Of a DNA stretch of 64,000 nt, positions 25,508-34,322 are shown in pieces (the stretch's first letter is position 1; each line of letters begins with the position of its first letter). The stretch is from DAOTTY01 sp964451095 (GTDB lineage: Bacteria > Chloroflexota > Anaerolineae > Aggregatilineales > Phototrophicaceae), in contig CAYVGI010000005.1 of the NCBI GenBank assembly GCA_964451095.1, positions 13,438 to 77,437 of the forward strand, read 5' to 3'. The position numbers and the translations under genes were made by a program. Below the pieces are notes generated by a model. The model ran no database searches. It saw nothing but the letters and a program-made list of their open reading frames with translations, and had not been told where the DNA came from.

Positions 25508-27247
25508 CTACTCTGCTCGCCCGCGTGTGAGGTTGTCGATAATGCGCACGCCCTCCGGGTTGGCTAAGTCGCACGTCTCGGCAACGATGCTCTCGCGTGG
25601 GGCAGTGAGGGGTTCTTCGGGGTTGAAGTAGTTGTACACCGTCAGCGCAATATCCTCAATCAACGGGAATGACTCCTCAAAGTTCAGCCACGTCGGGTTG
25701 TGCAGCACCACCACCAGCACATAATCTCCGCCCGGCGTGAACACAACCCCTGCGTCGCCATGCGTGTCGTTAATCCAGCCGTGCTTGTGCGCGATGCGTG
25801 TGCCGTCCGGTGCGCCCACCTCCAGCAGTGCACCGATGCGGTTGCCGCTCATCAGGTAGAGCATTTGCTCACACTCCTGCTGGGTAATTGCGCCGCCAAA
25901 TGCGTTAATAAACGGTCCGGTGCCGTCTGCCGCACACTGGTACATGCTGTACAAAATCAAGCCCATCTCGTTAACCGTCATCTGGTTGAACGGGTCGGGA
26001 TTGGTGCGCGTGGTATCTGCTGGGCTAGACGGCGCGGCGACAGGCTGCGGCGTGATGCGCGGGTCAATCAGGAAGGGCGCAACCATGAATGTCTCCTGCA
26101 AACCCATCTGGCGCATCGTGTCTGTGACGTTGGCGGCACCGCTGTATGGATCGCCGCCGATGTAGCCGAGAATGCGGTTGGAAGACGTATTTTCGCTGCA
26201 AATCATCATGCTTGCCAGGTGACGTGCCTCCTCGCCATCGGGCAAACGGTCTAGCGAGCGGTACAGCGTCGTGAGGATGCTGACTTTGCTCAGGCTCATG
26301 CCGCTGTAGGCGAAGTCCTCGCCAAACGTGAGCGCCTCGCCCGTTTGCAAGTCCATCAGGAACAGGCTACCCAGGCGGCTCGTTTCGGGGTCAAAGCCTG
26401 CCGCGAGCAGTTTATCCCACAGTTGGTCGCCCAGCGCTTTGAACTCCGGGCTGAGCGGGGCGCTGCTCAGGTTGGGTAGGTCGCTCACTGGCTGTACCGC
26501 GTCTGGCGTGGGGGTGAGCGTGGGTAGGTCGAAGCTGGTGCGAGAAACGCCCGGCAGCGTGTAGATGTTCCCCTGCACCTCCAGCAAATCGAGCGCGACC
26601 CAACCAAACCCGCCCGATACCGCCTCGTAGCGGATTTGCACCCACGGTACCTGTGTGTGGTATGCCGTCACCTCGAACAGGTCACCCGTTTGCGCCACAC
26701 CGATGCGCGGGTAGTCTACCCCCGGTCCGAAGCGGATGTTAATCTCGCCGCGTGCCTCCCCGACGATGCCGGAGAGCTGTGTTGCCGTCGGCGTGACAAT
26801 TGCCGACATTGCCACGCCCACCAGTTCTGGTGTAGCGGTTGCCACCGCAGCGTCCCCAGCAGGGGCGGGGGGCGCTGTGGGAGCGATAGGCACCGTGCTT
26901 GTCGTGCCCTCACCGATGACCACAGTTGAGTAAGGCACAGTATTCAGGTCACCGCTGATGGTCACCACATCAACGAACACCCAGCCCAGCGGTGCCTCGG
27001 TTGTCGGGTCTCCTAGCAGCACCCACGGGAAGAACTCGCTCCTGCCTACAACCGGGTAGGTGGTGCCGCTGCTGATTTCGCCCACAGGTGCCAGGTTGAT
27101 GCTGGGGTCTGGGCGTAGGTTTGCCACGGTCACTGCCTCTGCCGTGACGGATGTATTCTGCCGGGCGATGGCGAAGGGCAGCAGAATAAGCTGCACCCCG
27201 CATAACATTGCAACGAACAAAAGCGCTTTGCTAGGGCGTCGGGACAT
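25508..27247 (-). CDS. Secreted serine hydrolase (class A beta-lactamase fold) with SH3b domains
   Basis: 579 residues with a signal sequence or N-terminal anchor (about 7-29). Two SH3b-like domains are visible, at about 35-100 and 165-230 (EINIRFGPGVDYPRIG is typical), joined by Thr/Pro-rich linkers. The C-terminal 300 residues are a beta-lactamase/transpeptidase-like fold with SxxK at Ser318-Lys321 (GMSLSK), an SDN-like ENTSSN motif and KHG in place of KTG. SH3b domains usually bind peptidoglycan, so a cell-wall-associated peptidase or lactamase-like enzyme is likely. The changed KTG motif argues against a standard beta-lactamase. It is convergent with the AroE-like gene and has its own upstream gap. 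Confidence 0.8.
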   Translation of the reverse strand: MSRRPSKALLFVAMLCGVQLILLPFAIARQNTSVTAEAVTVANLRPDPSINLAPVGEISSGTTYPVVGRSEFFPWVLLGDPTTEAPLGWVFVDVVTISGDLNTVPYSTVVIGEGTTSTVPIAPTAPPAPAGDAAVATATPELVGVAMSAIVTPTATQLSGIVGEARGEINIRFGPGVDYPRIGVAQTGDLFEVTAYHTQVPWVQIRYEAVSGGFGWVALDLLEVQGNIYTLPGVSRTSFDLPTLTPTPDAVQPVSDLPNLSSAPLSPEFKALGDQLWDKLLAAGFDPETSRLGSLFLMDLQTGEALTFGEDFAYSGMSLSKVSILTTLYRSLDRLPDGEEARHLASMMICSENTSSNRILGYIGGDPYSGAANVTDTMRQMGLQETFMVAPFLIDPRITPQPVAAPSSPADTTRTNPDPFNQMTVNEMGLILYSMYQCAADGTGPFINAFGGAITQQECEQMLYLMSGNRIGALLEVGAPDGTRIAHKHGWINDTHGDAGVVFTPGGDYVLVVVLHNPTWLNFEESFPLIEDIALTVYNYFNPEEPLTAPRESIVAETCDLANPEGVRIIDNLTRGRAE

Positions 27248-27338
27248 GGTTTGAGGGTCTCGCTGTGGACAAGTTTTCGCTGCCCATATGGTACGGTGCC
27301 GTGCCAGGAAATCAACACCAGAGGCGAAAATCTCGTCC

Positions 27339-27366
27339 TTGACACCGCAATCGCTTGGAGTATGAT
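27339..27366 (+). promoter_or_regulatory. Near-consensus sigma-70 promoter of tRNA-Leu
   Basis: A perfect TTGACA (27339-27344), a 16-base spacer and TATGAT (27361-27366), 16 bases before the mature tRNA start. This is the best promoter match in the window. Confidence 0.8.
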
Positions 27367-27382
27367 TCTGTTTGCATTGAAT

Positions 27383-27466
27383 GCCGAAGTGGCGGAATTG
27401 GCAGACGCGCTGTGTTCAGGGCGCAGTTCCTTTTTAGGAGTGTGGGTTCGACTCCCACCTTCGGCA
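27383..27466 (+). tRNA. tRNA-Leu (anticodon CAG)
   Basis: The cloverleaf is complete: acceptor stem GCCGAAG / CTTCGGC, D-arm with GGCAGAC, anticodon stem-loop CTGTG-TTCAGGG-CGCAG giving anticodon CAG, a leucine-type long variable arm (TTCC/AGGA), and T-arm GTGGGTTCGACTCCCAC. The discriminator base is A at 27466. CCA is not encoded (CAC follows), so the tail is added after transcription. It reads CUG (and CUA/CUC poorly), a frequent codon in this GC-rich genome. It sits between a strong promoter and a terminator. Confidence 0.97.
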
Positions 27467-27470
27467 CACC

Positions 27471-27499
27471 AAAAAGCGACCATTGCGGTCGCTTTTTTT
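27471..27499 (+). terminator. Intrinsic terminator of tRNA-Leu
   Basis: AGCGACC, loop ATTGC, GGTCGCT, then a run of seven T. It starts five bases after the tRNA end. Confidence 0.9.
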
Positions 27500-27717
27500 C
27501 GTTGGAGCATCGTTTGCCATGCAGTGCGTGGTAACAAACACAACAAGATGCACCGTGTACATCCTCATTGGTTGGTGCTGCTGCGGGAAAAGTGGCTGTG
27601 TGCAATGCTTTGGGGCAAAATAGACGCGGAAGACGCAGCCCGATGCGGTATCTACTGTACGTCGTTTGGTTCGCATATACTCACAGGGGATCGTGTGGGT
27701 TGCCAGAAAGGTGAGAA

Positions 27718-28491
27718 ATGAATTTTTCCGATCGCGTCGTCATTGTGACCGGTGGTGCAAGCGGGATAGGCAGGGCGACAGTTGATGTGTTTGTTCAGCA
27801 AGGTGCGAAGGTCGTCATCTGGGATGTGCAGCAGGAAAGTGGCGAGGCAGTCGCCGCTGAACTGCGGTCAGCGGGGCATGAGGCTATTTTTGCGCAGGTC
27901 GATGTCGTTAACAGCAGCGACGTTGATGCCGCCGTCGCCAACATCATCACTGAATTTAAGCAAGTGGATGTGTTGGTGAACAACGCGGGTATTGTCCGGG
28001 ATGGGCAGTTGGTGAAATATAAGGACGGGGCAGTCCAGAGTGTCATGAGTGACGCGATGTTCGAGCAGGTCATCAACGTGAACCTTAAAGGTGTTTTTAA
28101 CTGCACCCGCGCTGTTGTGCCTGCGATGATAGAAAAGGGCTACGGGCGCATCCTGAACGCGACGTCGGTTGTTGCGCTGTACGGCAATTTTGGGCAGACC
28201 AATTACGTGGCGACTAAAACAGGCGTCATTGGCATGACCCGGGTTTGGGCGCGTGAACTCGGCAAGTATGGCATCACGGTCAATGCCATCGCACCGGGCT
28301 TCATCCGCACGGAGATGCTGGACAGCGTGCCAGACAAAATTATTGAGCGGATGATTGCTGCTACGCCTGTTGGACGGTTGGGCACCCCCCAGGACATTGC
28401 CAATGCCTATGCGTTTTTGGCAAGTGATGCTGCCGCGTTCATTAACGGCACCGTGCTTTCGGTAGACGGTGGCATGGTACTGGGAACGTAG
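27718..28491 (+). CDS. Short-chain dehydrogenase/reductase, FabG/acetoacetyl-CoA reductase-like
   Basis: 257 residues from ATG 27718, with AAGGTGAG upstream. It is a classical SDR: cofactor motif TGGASGIG (12-19), NNAG at about 88-91, and catalytic Ser, Tyr and Lys in TSVVALYGNFGQTNYVATKTG. PGFIRTEM and the terminal SVDGGM are also typical. Together with the adjacent thiolase it most resembles the 3-hydroxyacyl-CoA dehydrogenase/reductase step of beta-oxidation or of polyhydroxyalkanoate-type metabolism. The direction is not determined by sequence. The thiolase follows after 76 bases on the same strand. It opens the metabolic block that lies directly downstream of tRNA-Leu. Confidence 0.88.
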   Translation: MNFSDRVVIVTGGASGIGRATVDVFVQQGAKVVIWDVQQESGEAVAAELRSAGHEAIFAQVDVVNSSDVDAAVANIITEFKQVDVLVNNAGIVRDGQLVKYKDGAVQSVMSDAMFEQVINVNLKGVFNCTRAVVPAMIEKGYGRILNATSVVALYGNFGQTNYVATKTGVIGMTRVWARELGKYGITVNAIAPGFIRTEMLDSVPDKIIERMIAATPVGRLGTPQDIANAYAFLASDAAAFINGTVLSVDGGMVLGT

Positions 28492-28567
28492 CCGACCCGC
28501 ACTTAGACGGTCGTGCACGCGAGCGACCAGATAGATAGCATTTTGTATTCTGTAGCGAGGTGATTAC

Positions 28568-29761
28568 ATGCGAGACGTATTTGTTGTGTCAGCGACCAGG
28601 ACGCCAATTGGCAAGTTTGGTGGCAAACTTAAAGATGTGAGTCCGGTCGAATTGGGTGCCACTGCCATGAAAGCCGCCCTAAACCGTGCCGGGATTGACG
28701 GCGCACAGTTAGACCTGTACATCATGGGGAACATTTTACGCGCCGGGCACGGGCAGCTTTTACCCCGGCAGGCGGCGGTGCAAGCTGGCATTCCGCAGTC
28801 CGTAGATGGATACGCCGTGGATATGGTTTGCTCGTCGGGCATGATGTCCGTCATGAATGCGGCAACGATGATCAAGGCGGGGGAGGCAGATCTCATCCTG
28901 GCGGGTGGCATGGAGTCTATGTCGCAGGCAGGGTTTACGCTCTCACATCGCGCCCGTTGGGGCTACAAGTTCCTCATGGGTTCACCAGAGGGACTCACCG
29001 ACACGCTGCTGCACGATGGCTTAACCGACCCGATAGAAAACGACGGTATGGGCAACGAAACCGAGCGGCTGTCCGCGGAATATGCGGTTACCCGTGCGGA
29101 GGTGGACGAGGTTGCCTATCAGTCGCACATTCGGGCAGCCAAGGCGCATGAGCAGAACTGCTTTGCGGACGAAATCGTGCCGATTGAGGTCACTTCTCGG
29201 AAGTCCACCGAAATCATGAACGTTGATGAAGGCATCCGGGCGGATACAACGGTTGAAACGCTCAATAAGCTGCGTCCGGCGTTTACGGAGGATGGCATCC
29301 TCACCGCTGGGAACTCCAGCCAGCTTAGCGATGGCGCAGCGGCACTGCTGCTTGCCAGCGAAGAGGCAGTTAAGCAACATAACCTCACGCCGATTGCCCG
29401 CATTGTGGGGGGGAGCGTCGCAGCGGTGGATAGCTGGCGCTTTGTGGAAGCGCCTATTCCGGCAATTAAGAAGCTGCTCAGCCGCCAACAGGTGGACGTA
29501 GCGGAGATTGACCTGTTTGAAAACAACGAGGCGTTTGCCACGAACAGTGTTTTGCTGCACAAGCGGCTGGATGTACCGTACGACAAGATGAACATATACG
29601 GCGGCGGTATCTCTCTGGGGCACCCTATTGGGGCGACGGGCGCCCGTTTGATTGTGACGCTTACAACCGCTTTGAGACACGGTCAGGGGCGGTATGGGGT
29701 TGCGTCCCTGTGCCACGGAACCGGGGGTGGCACAGCGGTACTGGTGGAAAACCTAAACTGA
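28568..29761 (+). CDS. Thiolase (acetyl-CoA C-acyltransferase family)
   Basis: 397 residues from ATG 28568, with GAGGTGAT six bases upstream. The acyl-accepting Cys88 is in VCSSGMMSV, the catalytic His is in GGGISLGHPIGATGAR near 352, and the second Cys is in SLCHGTGGG near 382. That last motif is usually CxGGGxG, so the His-Gly-Thr variant is slightly unusual. It is the usual length for the degradative and biosynthetic thiolases, which cannot be told apart by eye. It would release acetyl-CoA from a 3-oxoacyl-CoA, or condense two acetyl-CoA. It is convergent with the alpha/beta hydrolase gene across a strong hairpin. Confidence 0.92.
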   Translation: MRDVFVVSATRTPIGKFGGKLKDVSPVELGATAMKAALNRAGIDGAQLDLYIMGNILRAGHGQLLPRQAAVQAGIPQSVDGYAVDMVCSSGMMSVMNAATMIKAGEADLILAGGMESMSQAGFTLSHRARWGYKFLMGSPEGLTDTLLHDGLTDPIENDGMGNETERLSAEYAVTRAEVDEVAYQSHIRAAKAHEQNCFADEIVPIEVTSRKSTEIMNVDEGIRADTTVETLNKLRPAFTEDGILTAGNSSQLSDGAAALLLASEEAVKQHNLTPIARIVGGSVAAVDSWRFVEAPIPAIKKLLSRQQVDVAEIDLFENNEAFATNSVLLHKRLDVPYDKMNIYGGGISLGHPIGATGARLIVTLTTALRHGQGRYGVASLCHGTGGGTAVLVENLN

Positions 29762-29777
29762 TGGGTGATGCTGGGCA

Positions 29778-29813
29778 CGATAGAGCAGGCACCGTTCTGG
29801 GTCTGCTCTATCG
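29778..29813. terminator. Perfect 11-bp hairpin between convergent thiolase and hydrolase genes
   Basis: CGATAGAGCAG and its exact reverse complement CTGCTCTATCG are separated by 14 bases. No T-tract follows on the plus strand, so it may act as a bidirectional 3'-end hairpin rather than a strict intrinsic terminator. Confidence 0.6.
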
Positions 29814-29844
29814 TCAGTCTATCGACACAGCTTGCGGTATGGGG

Positions 29845-30678
29845 CTACGCCACGATAGACCGAATCTTGTCCGCTAGTTGCTGTGGTTGTTCTAGCGGGA
29901 GAAAGTGATCGGATGCCTCGATGATGTGCAATTCGGTGCCGGGCACCGCTTCTACAAACCGCTGTGCACTTTCCAGTGGTTGGAACTGATCGAGCGCCGC
30001 CCAGATTAGATGCTGAGGAACTGGCAACGCTTTCAGTTCCTCCATGATCTCCATCGTGTGGTTGGTGTTCAAAGCAGCGGCATTTCTAATGAGGCTCAGC
30101 TTTCCCGCTTCGGTTGTGTAGGGTTTCATCCACCCCTCAAACAGGGCGGGGGTAGCGCGTTCTGTGTTCTTAAAGCCTGCGGGCAGCCTCTCAACAAATA
30201 CCTTCGCCAGTTCGTCCCCCTGATACTTCTGGTTCGATTGCGGGTTGCCCAGCCGAATCATCGGCTCGGCGGGCCAGCTATCCAGCAGAACACTATCGAC
30301 AAGAATCAAATCGTGCATTTGGTCGGCGTGATCTACTGCGATTCGCTGTGCGACAGCGCCGCCAATATCGTGCCCTACCAGATGAAATTTTTCCTGGATG
30401 CCAAGTTCGGTAAGCAGCCGCATGACGTACTGTGCCTGAACCGTCACCGCACGATCAAATCGGTCACGCTGGTCGGAATAGCCGTAGCCCAGCAAGTCCG
30501 GGATGATGAGACGATAATCGTCTTGCAGCAGGTCGATCATGTCCTTCCACAGGTAACCCCAAACCGGGATGCCATGAATCAGCAGCATGACCGGACCCGT
30601 GCCAACATCCACGTAGCTCAGCTTGTGACCGTTGATTTCGATCTCTTTTTGCATGGAGCGGTAGGTTTCAAAATCCAT
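29845..30678 (-). CDS. Alpha/beta hydrolase with Asp nucleophile (dehalogenase/epoxide hydrolase-like)
   Basis: 277 residues. The fold markers are LLIHGIPVWGYLW (oxyanion region, 32-44), the nucleophile elbow VGHDIGGAVAQ with Asp104, and the terminal catalytic His in IIEASDHFLPLEQP. An aspartate rather than a serine nucleophile is the hallmark of haloalkane dehalogenases, fluoroacetate dehalogenases and epoxide hydrolases, all of which form an ester intermediate. It is the last gene of the minus-strand operon carrying the Liv transporter and the acyl-CoA ligase, 12 bases after livF. It may therefore pre-process the imported compound. The substrate is not predictable from the sequence. Confidence 0.85.
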   Translation of the reverse strand: MDFETYRSMQKEIEINGHKLSYVDVGTGPVMLLIHGIPVWGYLWKDMIDLLQDDYRLIIPDLLGYGYSDQRDRFDRAVTVQAQYVMRLLTELGIQEKFHLVGHDIGGAVAQRIAVDHADQMHDLILVDSVLLDSWPAEPMIRLGNPQSNQKYQGDELAKVFVERLPAGFKNTERATPALFEGWMKPYTTEAGKLSLIRNAAALNTNHTMEIMEELKALPVPQHLIWAALDQFQPLESAQRFVEAVPGTELHIIEASDHFLPLEQPQQLADKIRSIVA

Positions 30679-30690
30679 ATTTTTTCTCGG

Positions 30691-31419
30691 CTATTCGTGC
30701 ACTGCCAGGTACTTTTCGATGATGTCGGGGTTTTGGCGCAGTTCCTCCACGGTGCTGCTGTATTGAATGCGCCCGTCGTCGATGATGTACACCCGCTCGC
30801 TGAGTTCGAGCGCGAAATACGTGTTCTGCTCCGCCAGTAGGATCGTCACCCCCTCGTCCTTAATTTGTCGCACCAGTTCGCCAATTGTGGTGACGATGAG
30901 CGGCGCAAGCCCTTCTGAGGGTTCGTCCAGCAAAATCAGGTCAGGGTTGCCCATCAACGTGCGGGCAATCGTCAGCATTTGTTGCTCACCACCGCTCAGC
31001 GTGCCGCCCATCTGGTTGTGACGCTCTGCTAGCCTGGGGAAAATGCTGTAAACACGCTCTTCTGTCCACTCTACCTGATCGCGTGCCCCAGGCTTTCGGG
31101 CAACATCAAGATTCTCCCAAACAGTCAACTCTGGGAAGATCGCGCGTTCTTCTGGCACGAAGCCAAGCCCCAAACGCGCCACCTCGTGGGAGGGCTTGCC
31201 ATGGATGGGCATATCGCGGAAGGTGACGCTGCCCTGGCGGGGTGGGGTCATGCCCATGATGCTGCGCAGCGTTGTCGTTTTGCCCGCACCGTTGCGCCCC
31301 ATCAACGTGACGCATTCCCCCTTACGCACCTCCAACGACACATCAAAGAGGATGTGGCTTAGCCCGTAGAAGGTGTGAATTCGCTCAACGTTCAGTAGCG
31401 GCTTTGATTGCTCAACCAT
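30691..31419 (-). CDS. livF: Branched-chain-type ABC transporter ATP-binding protein LivF
   Basis: 242 residues from ATG 31419, which overlaps the end of livG by eight bases (ATGGTTGA), so translation is coupled; the frame itself is open back to 31443. It has Walker A GRNGAGKTT, signature LSGGEQQML and Walker B LILLDEPSEGLAP. The tail after the D-loop, with the typical ITILLAEQN-like motif (here VTILLAEQNTYFALEL), identifies LivF rather than LivG. It hydrolyses ATP at the inner face of a LivHM permease pair. Family substrates include branched-chain amino acids, amides, urea, and aromatic or short-chain acids. Confidence 0.95.
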   Translation of the reverse strand: MVEQSKPLLNVERIHTFYGLSHILFDVSLEVRKGECVTLMGRNGAGKTTTLRSIMGMTPPRQGSVTFRDMPIHGKPSHEVARLGLGFVPEERAIFPELTVWENLDVARKPGARDQVEWTEERVYSIFPRLAERHNQMGGTLSGGEQQMLTIARTLMGNPDLILLDEPSEGLAPLIVTTIGELVRQIKDEGVTILLAEQNTYFALELSERVYIIDDGRIQYSSTVEELRQNPDIIEKYLAVHE

Positions 31420-32200
31420 TGGACTGTCCTGTTGATGCCTCAACTTGCCGATGATCTGTTCCTAGATACACTTCCTGCACACGTGCGTCGTTGACAATCG
31501 CCTCCGGTTCGCCTTCAGCGATGATGGTGCCCATGTTCAAGACGTAGATTCGCTGGGAGATCCCAAAAACCAGTGCCATGTCATGTTCCGTGAACAGCAG
31601 CGTCATGTTGAAATCGCGGACAAGCCGCTCAATCAGTCTGACCGTGTTGTTGGTCTCTTCCTGAGACATGCCCGCTGTTGGCTCATCCAAAAGCAGCAGT
31701 TCGGGTTCCAGCGCCAGCGCCAGCCCGATTTCCAGCCGTTTCTGGTCGCCGAGTGCCAGCTTGCCGGCAAGAACGTCCTGTTTATCGCTCAAGCCGATGC
31801 TGCCCAAGATGTCGCCAGCACGCTCGTTTACCGTGTGCATTTTTTGGCGCGATAGCCAGAACTTAAGCTCCTGCTGGCGATAGCTGGTGACTGCCATCTG
31901 AACGTTTTCAAAAACTGTAAGGCGCGGGAAGATGTTCGAGCGCTGGAAGGCACGCCCGATGCCCTCACGAACGATCTGTTCGGGCTTAAGCCCGATGAGA
32001 TTTTTGCCCTTGAACAGCACCCTACCCTTATCCGGTTGGTGGTAGCCAGTGATCTGGTTAAAGAGGGTGGTTTTGCCTGCGCCATTGGGACCGATAATGG
32101 CGACGATTTCGTTCGGGTTGACATACAGGTTCACATCGTTTGTGACCTGTAAGCCGCCGAATGCTTTCGACAAATCTTCAATTTTTAGCACACTCTCCAT
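31412..32200 (-). CDS. livG: Branched-chain-type ABC transporter ATP-binding protein LivG
   Basis: 262 residues from ATG 32200; a single base separates it from the livM stop (TGA-C-ATG). It has Walker A GPNGAGKTTLFN, the LivG-type signature LALGDQKRLEIG (Gly-Asp-Gln in place of Gly-Gly-Gln) and Walker B LLLLDEPTAGMSQEE. The long insertion before the signature (from about 95 to 135), including the helix with SRQKMHTVNERAGDILG, is typical of LivG. It forms a heterodimer with LivF on the LivH/LivM permease. Confidence 0.95.
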   Translation of the reverse strand: MESVLKIEDLSKAFGGLQVTNDVNLYVNPNEIVAIIGPNGAGKTTLFNQITGYHQPDKGRVLFKGKNLIGLKPEQIVREGIGRAFQRSNIFPRLTVFENVQMAVTSYRQQELKFWLSRQKMHTVNERAGDILGSIGLSDKQDVLAGKLALGDQKRLEIGLALALEPELLLLDEPTAGMSQEETNNTVRLIERLVRDFNMTLLFTEHDMALVFGISQRIYVLNMGTIIAEGEPEAIVNDARVQEVYLGTDHRQVEASTGQSNG

Positions 32201-32201
32201 G

Positions 32202-33182
32202 TCACTCCCCCTTATCCGGGTTGCCGATTCGCTGAATCAGCCCGGCGATGCCAGTGGGAGCAATCAGCACCATCACAACGGTGAGTGTGCCCAGCGCCAG
32301 GGGCCAGTAGGATGTCACGCGGGAGAGGGCATAGTTCAGGTACACCAGCGCAGACGCCCCAATTGCCGGACCTGGCAGGACGAACATGCCACCTAGCAAG
32401 CTCGCCAGGATGGGTTCGGCGGAGGTTGTCCAGTGCAGCATTTCAAGCGACGCAAAACGCTTCTCGGTTGCCATCAATGCCCCGGCAACCCCTGCGAAAA
32501 ACGCCCCAATCACAAAGGTGATAAGTTGGTGACGCCGCACGTTCACGCCGACGAACCGCGCCCGCTGCGGGTTTTCTCGGGTTGCGAGCAGCACCAGTAC
32601 AAACGGCGAATTCACGATCATGCGAATTAGCAAATAGCAGATGCTAAACACAATCAGCGTGAAGAAATACATGTTCAATATACCTCTGAACCACTCCGGG
32701 ATGGGCAAGCCGTGCAAGCCATCATCACCACCCGTGATCTCGCGTGCTTGCAGGAAGATGATGTAAACGAGCTGCCCGAACGCCAGCGTAAGGATTGCAA
32801 AATACAGTTCGACGCGGCGCACACAGAACCAGCCGATAATCAGCCCTGCCAGCGCACTCACAAACGGTGCCAAAATCATGGCGAGGTAGGCGTTTACCCC
32901 GTATTGCAGGGTGAGAATACCGACGGTGAACGCGCCAATACCATAAAAGGCGGCGTGCCCGAAGTGCACCATGCCACCGTAACCCATAATCAAGTTCAAG
33001 CTGAGGGCAAATATGCCGATGATGAGCATGTCCGTCAGGAGGATGGTTTGGAACTCACTCAGGAATGCAGGCAAGATTGCCATGCCGACGAGAAACACAA
33101 TACCCCATATCCACTGGGGCACGCTGCGAACCCGGTCTGCCAATTGGTTAATTGGGTAGTCAGTCGTGGTTGTTGTTGCCAT
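32202..33182 (-). CDS. livM: Branched-chain-type ABC transporter permease LivM
   Basis: 326 residues from ATG 33182, with AGAGGAG as ribosome-binding site ten bases upstream; the open frame extends to 33215 but has no site there. About eight to nine membrane segments are seen, with the LivM-type motifs SLNLIMGYGGMVHFGHAAFYGIG and the cytoplasmic coupling loop RENPQRARFVGVN. It forms the transport channel with LivH. The 3' end is followed by livG after one base, and the 5' end sits 13 bases after the livH stop. Confidence 0.94.
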   Translation of the reverse strand: MATTTTTDYPINQLADRVRSVPQWIWGIVFLVGMAILPAFLSEFQTILLTDMLIIGIFALSLNLIMGYGGMVHFGHAAFYGIGAFTVGILTLQYGVNAYLAMILAPFVSALAGLIIGWFCVRRVELYFAILTLAFGQLVYIIFLQAREITGGDDGLHGLPIPEWFRGILNMYFFTLIVFSICYLLIRMIVNSPFVLVLLATRENPQRARFVGVNVRRHQLITFVIGAFFAGVAGALMATEKRFASLEMLHWTTSAEPILASLLGGMFVLPGPAIGASALVYLNYALSRVTSYWPLALGTLTVVMVLIAPTGIAGLIQRIGNPDKGE

Positions 33183-33195
33183 CAGTTGTTCTCCT

Positions 33196-34152
33196 CTAGC
33201 GAACGGGCTTGCCAAGTAAGCCCCATGGGCGGACGATCAATATGAGCGCCATCGCCAGGAAAGGCAGCGCCGTCGGTGAAAAAATCGGGGCAATCCATGG
33301 CTCCAGAACCGGAACATTCGCCTCTAGGAACTGAACGATGGGGGGGTTAAATACCAGACCGAGCGACAAGGTTAGCCCGACAATTAACGACCCAAGCAGT
33401 GCCCCCGGTATGCTGCCCAAGCCACCGATGACCACAATGGCAAATGCCTGCACGATAATGGCGCCGTCCATACCGAGAGACACAGGCGCACGCCCAGCCG
33501 CCAGCACACCGCCGATGCCCGCCAACCATGCGCCAAGCATGAACACGGTCGTGAAGGTGCGGTTCACGTTAACGCCGAGTGCGCTCAGCACTTCGGGGTT
33601 GGTAACTGCTGCCCGCAAAATACGCCCGTAGCGGGTGCGCTGGATTAGATACCACATAAACGCGCCGATGAGCAAACCGATAAAGAGCATGAAAATATCG
33701 TAGCGCAGGATACGCAGCGTGAAGTCCTCGCCGATGTCCCACCGGATGGAGCCACTCAGCAGTTCAGGGCGGGCAAAACGGTAGATGTCGCCACCCCACA
33801 CTATACGCACAAAGTCCCCGATGATGAGGGTTAGCCCGTAGGTTAACAGCAGTTGCAACAGATGCTCTTTGTCATAGATGCGCTTGAACAACAGCAGCTC
33901 TATGATGAGACCCATGACCGCCACAATGACGGGAACCAGCAGCAGCGCCATCCAAAACCCCAGTGCCTCGGCAGCAATCCAACTGCCAACAGTGGTAGCA
34001 ACGAACGCGCCCACCATGTAAAAGCTGCCATGCGCGAAGTTAATCACGCGCATCACACCAAAGATGAGGGTTAGCCCAGACGCCAGAATGAACAGAAGCA
34101 TCCCGTTGGAGATGCCAACAATAATTTGTGCAAGAATCGCTTCGAGGCGCAT
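33196..34152 (-). CDS. livH: Branched-chain-type ABC transporter permease LivH
   Basis: 318 residues from ATG 34152, with AAGGAG six bases upstream. Eight or so membrane helices are seen. The motif SGLTLIFGVMRVINFAHGSFYMVGAF near the N-terminus and VIGGLGSIPGALLGSLIVG near residue 245 are diagnostic for LivH. The coupling helix lies at about 185-200. A 170-base gap with nested inverted repeats separates it from livK upstream, which may lower expression of the membrane genes relative to the binding protein. Confidence 0.94.
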   Translation of the reverse strand: MRLEAILAQIIVGISNGMLLFILASGLTLIFGVMRVINFAHGSFYMVGAFVATTVGSWIAAEALGFWMALLLVPVIVAVMGLIIELLLFKRIYDKEHLLQLLLTYGLTLIIGDFVRIVWGGDIYRFARPELLSGSIRWDIGEDFTLRILRYDIFMLFIGLLIGAFMWYLIQRTRYGRILRAAVTNPEVLSALGVNVNRTFTTVFMLGAWLAGIGGVLAAGRAPVSLGMDGAIIVQAFAIVVIGGLGSIPGALLGSLIVGLTLSLGLVFNPPIVQFLEANVPVLEPWIAPIFSPTALPFLAMALILIVRPWGLLGKPVR

Positions 34153-34177
34153 ATGCGCTCCTTAAAAAACTTTAGTA

Positions 34178-34310
34178 GCGAGAAAGACATTTTGATTCGC
34201 AAAAACAGACCTGATTCTGCCCCTCACCAAGAAGGGCAGACAAGTCTGTTTGGGGAGAGTAGACGATCTTCGCGTTTACTTTTCTATATCGCGTTGTATG
34301 TCTTTCTCGC
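34178..34310. repeat. Nested inverted repeats between livK and livH
   Basis: Three perfect inverted repeats lie one inside another. The outer arms are 13 bp, GCGAGAAAGACAT (34178-34190) with ATGTCTTTCTCGC (34298-34310). The middle arms are 8 bp, AAACAGAC (34203-34210) with GTCTGTTT (34244-34251). The inner arms are 7 bp, TCTGCCC (34216-34222) with GGGCAGA (34234-34240) and an 11-base loop. Read as RNA this is a long stem with internal bulges in the livK-livH message, of the kind that protects the 3' end of a binding-protein mRNA or reduces read-through. The 13-bp ends could also be terminal repeats of a 133-bp MITE-like element, although no clear target duplication is seen. Confidence 0.75.
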
Positions 34311-34322
34311 GCACGTGTTTAA

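Noticed and set aside
27251..27721. Open frame crossing the tRNA-Leu gene
   Set aside because: The region contains a complete tRNA with its own promoter and terminator; the peptide has no protein-like features.
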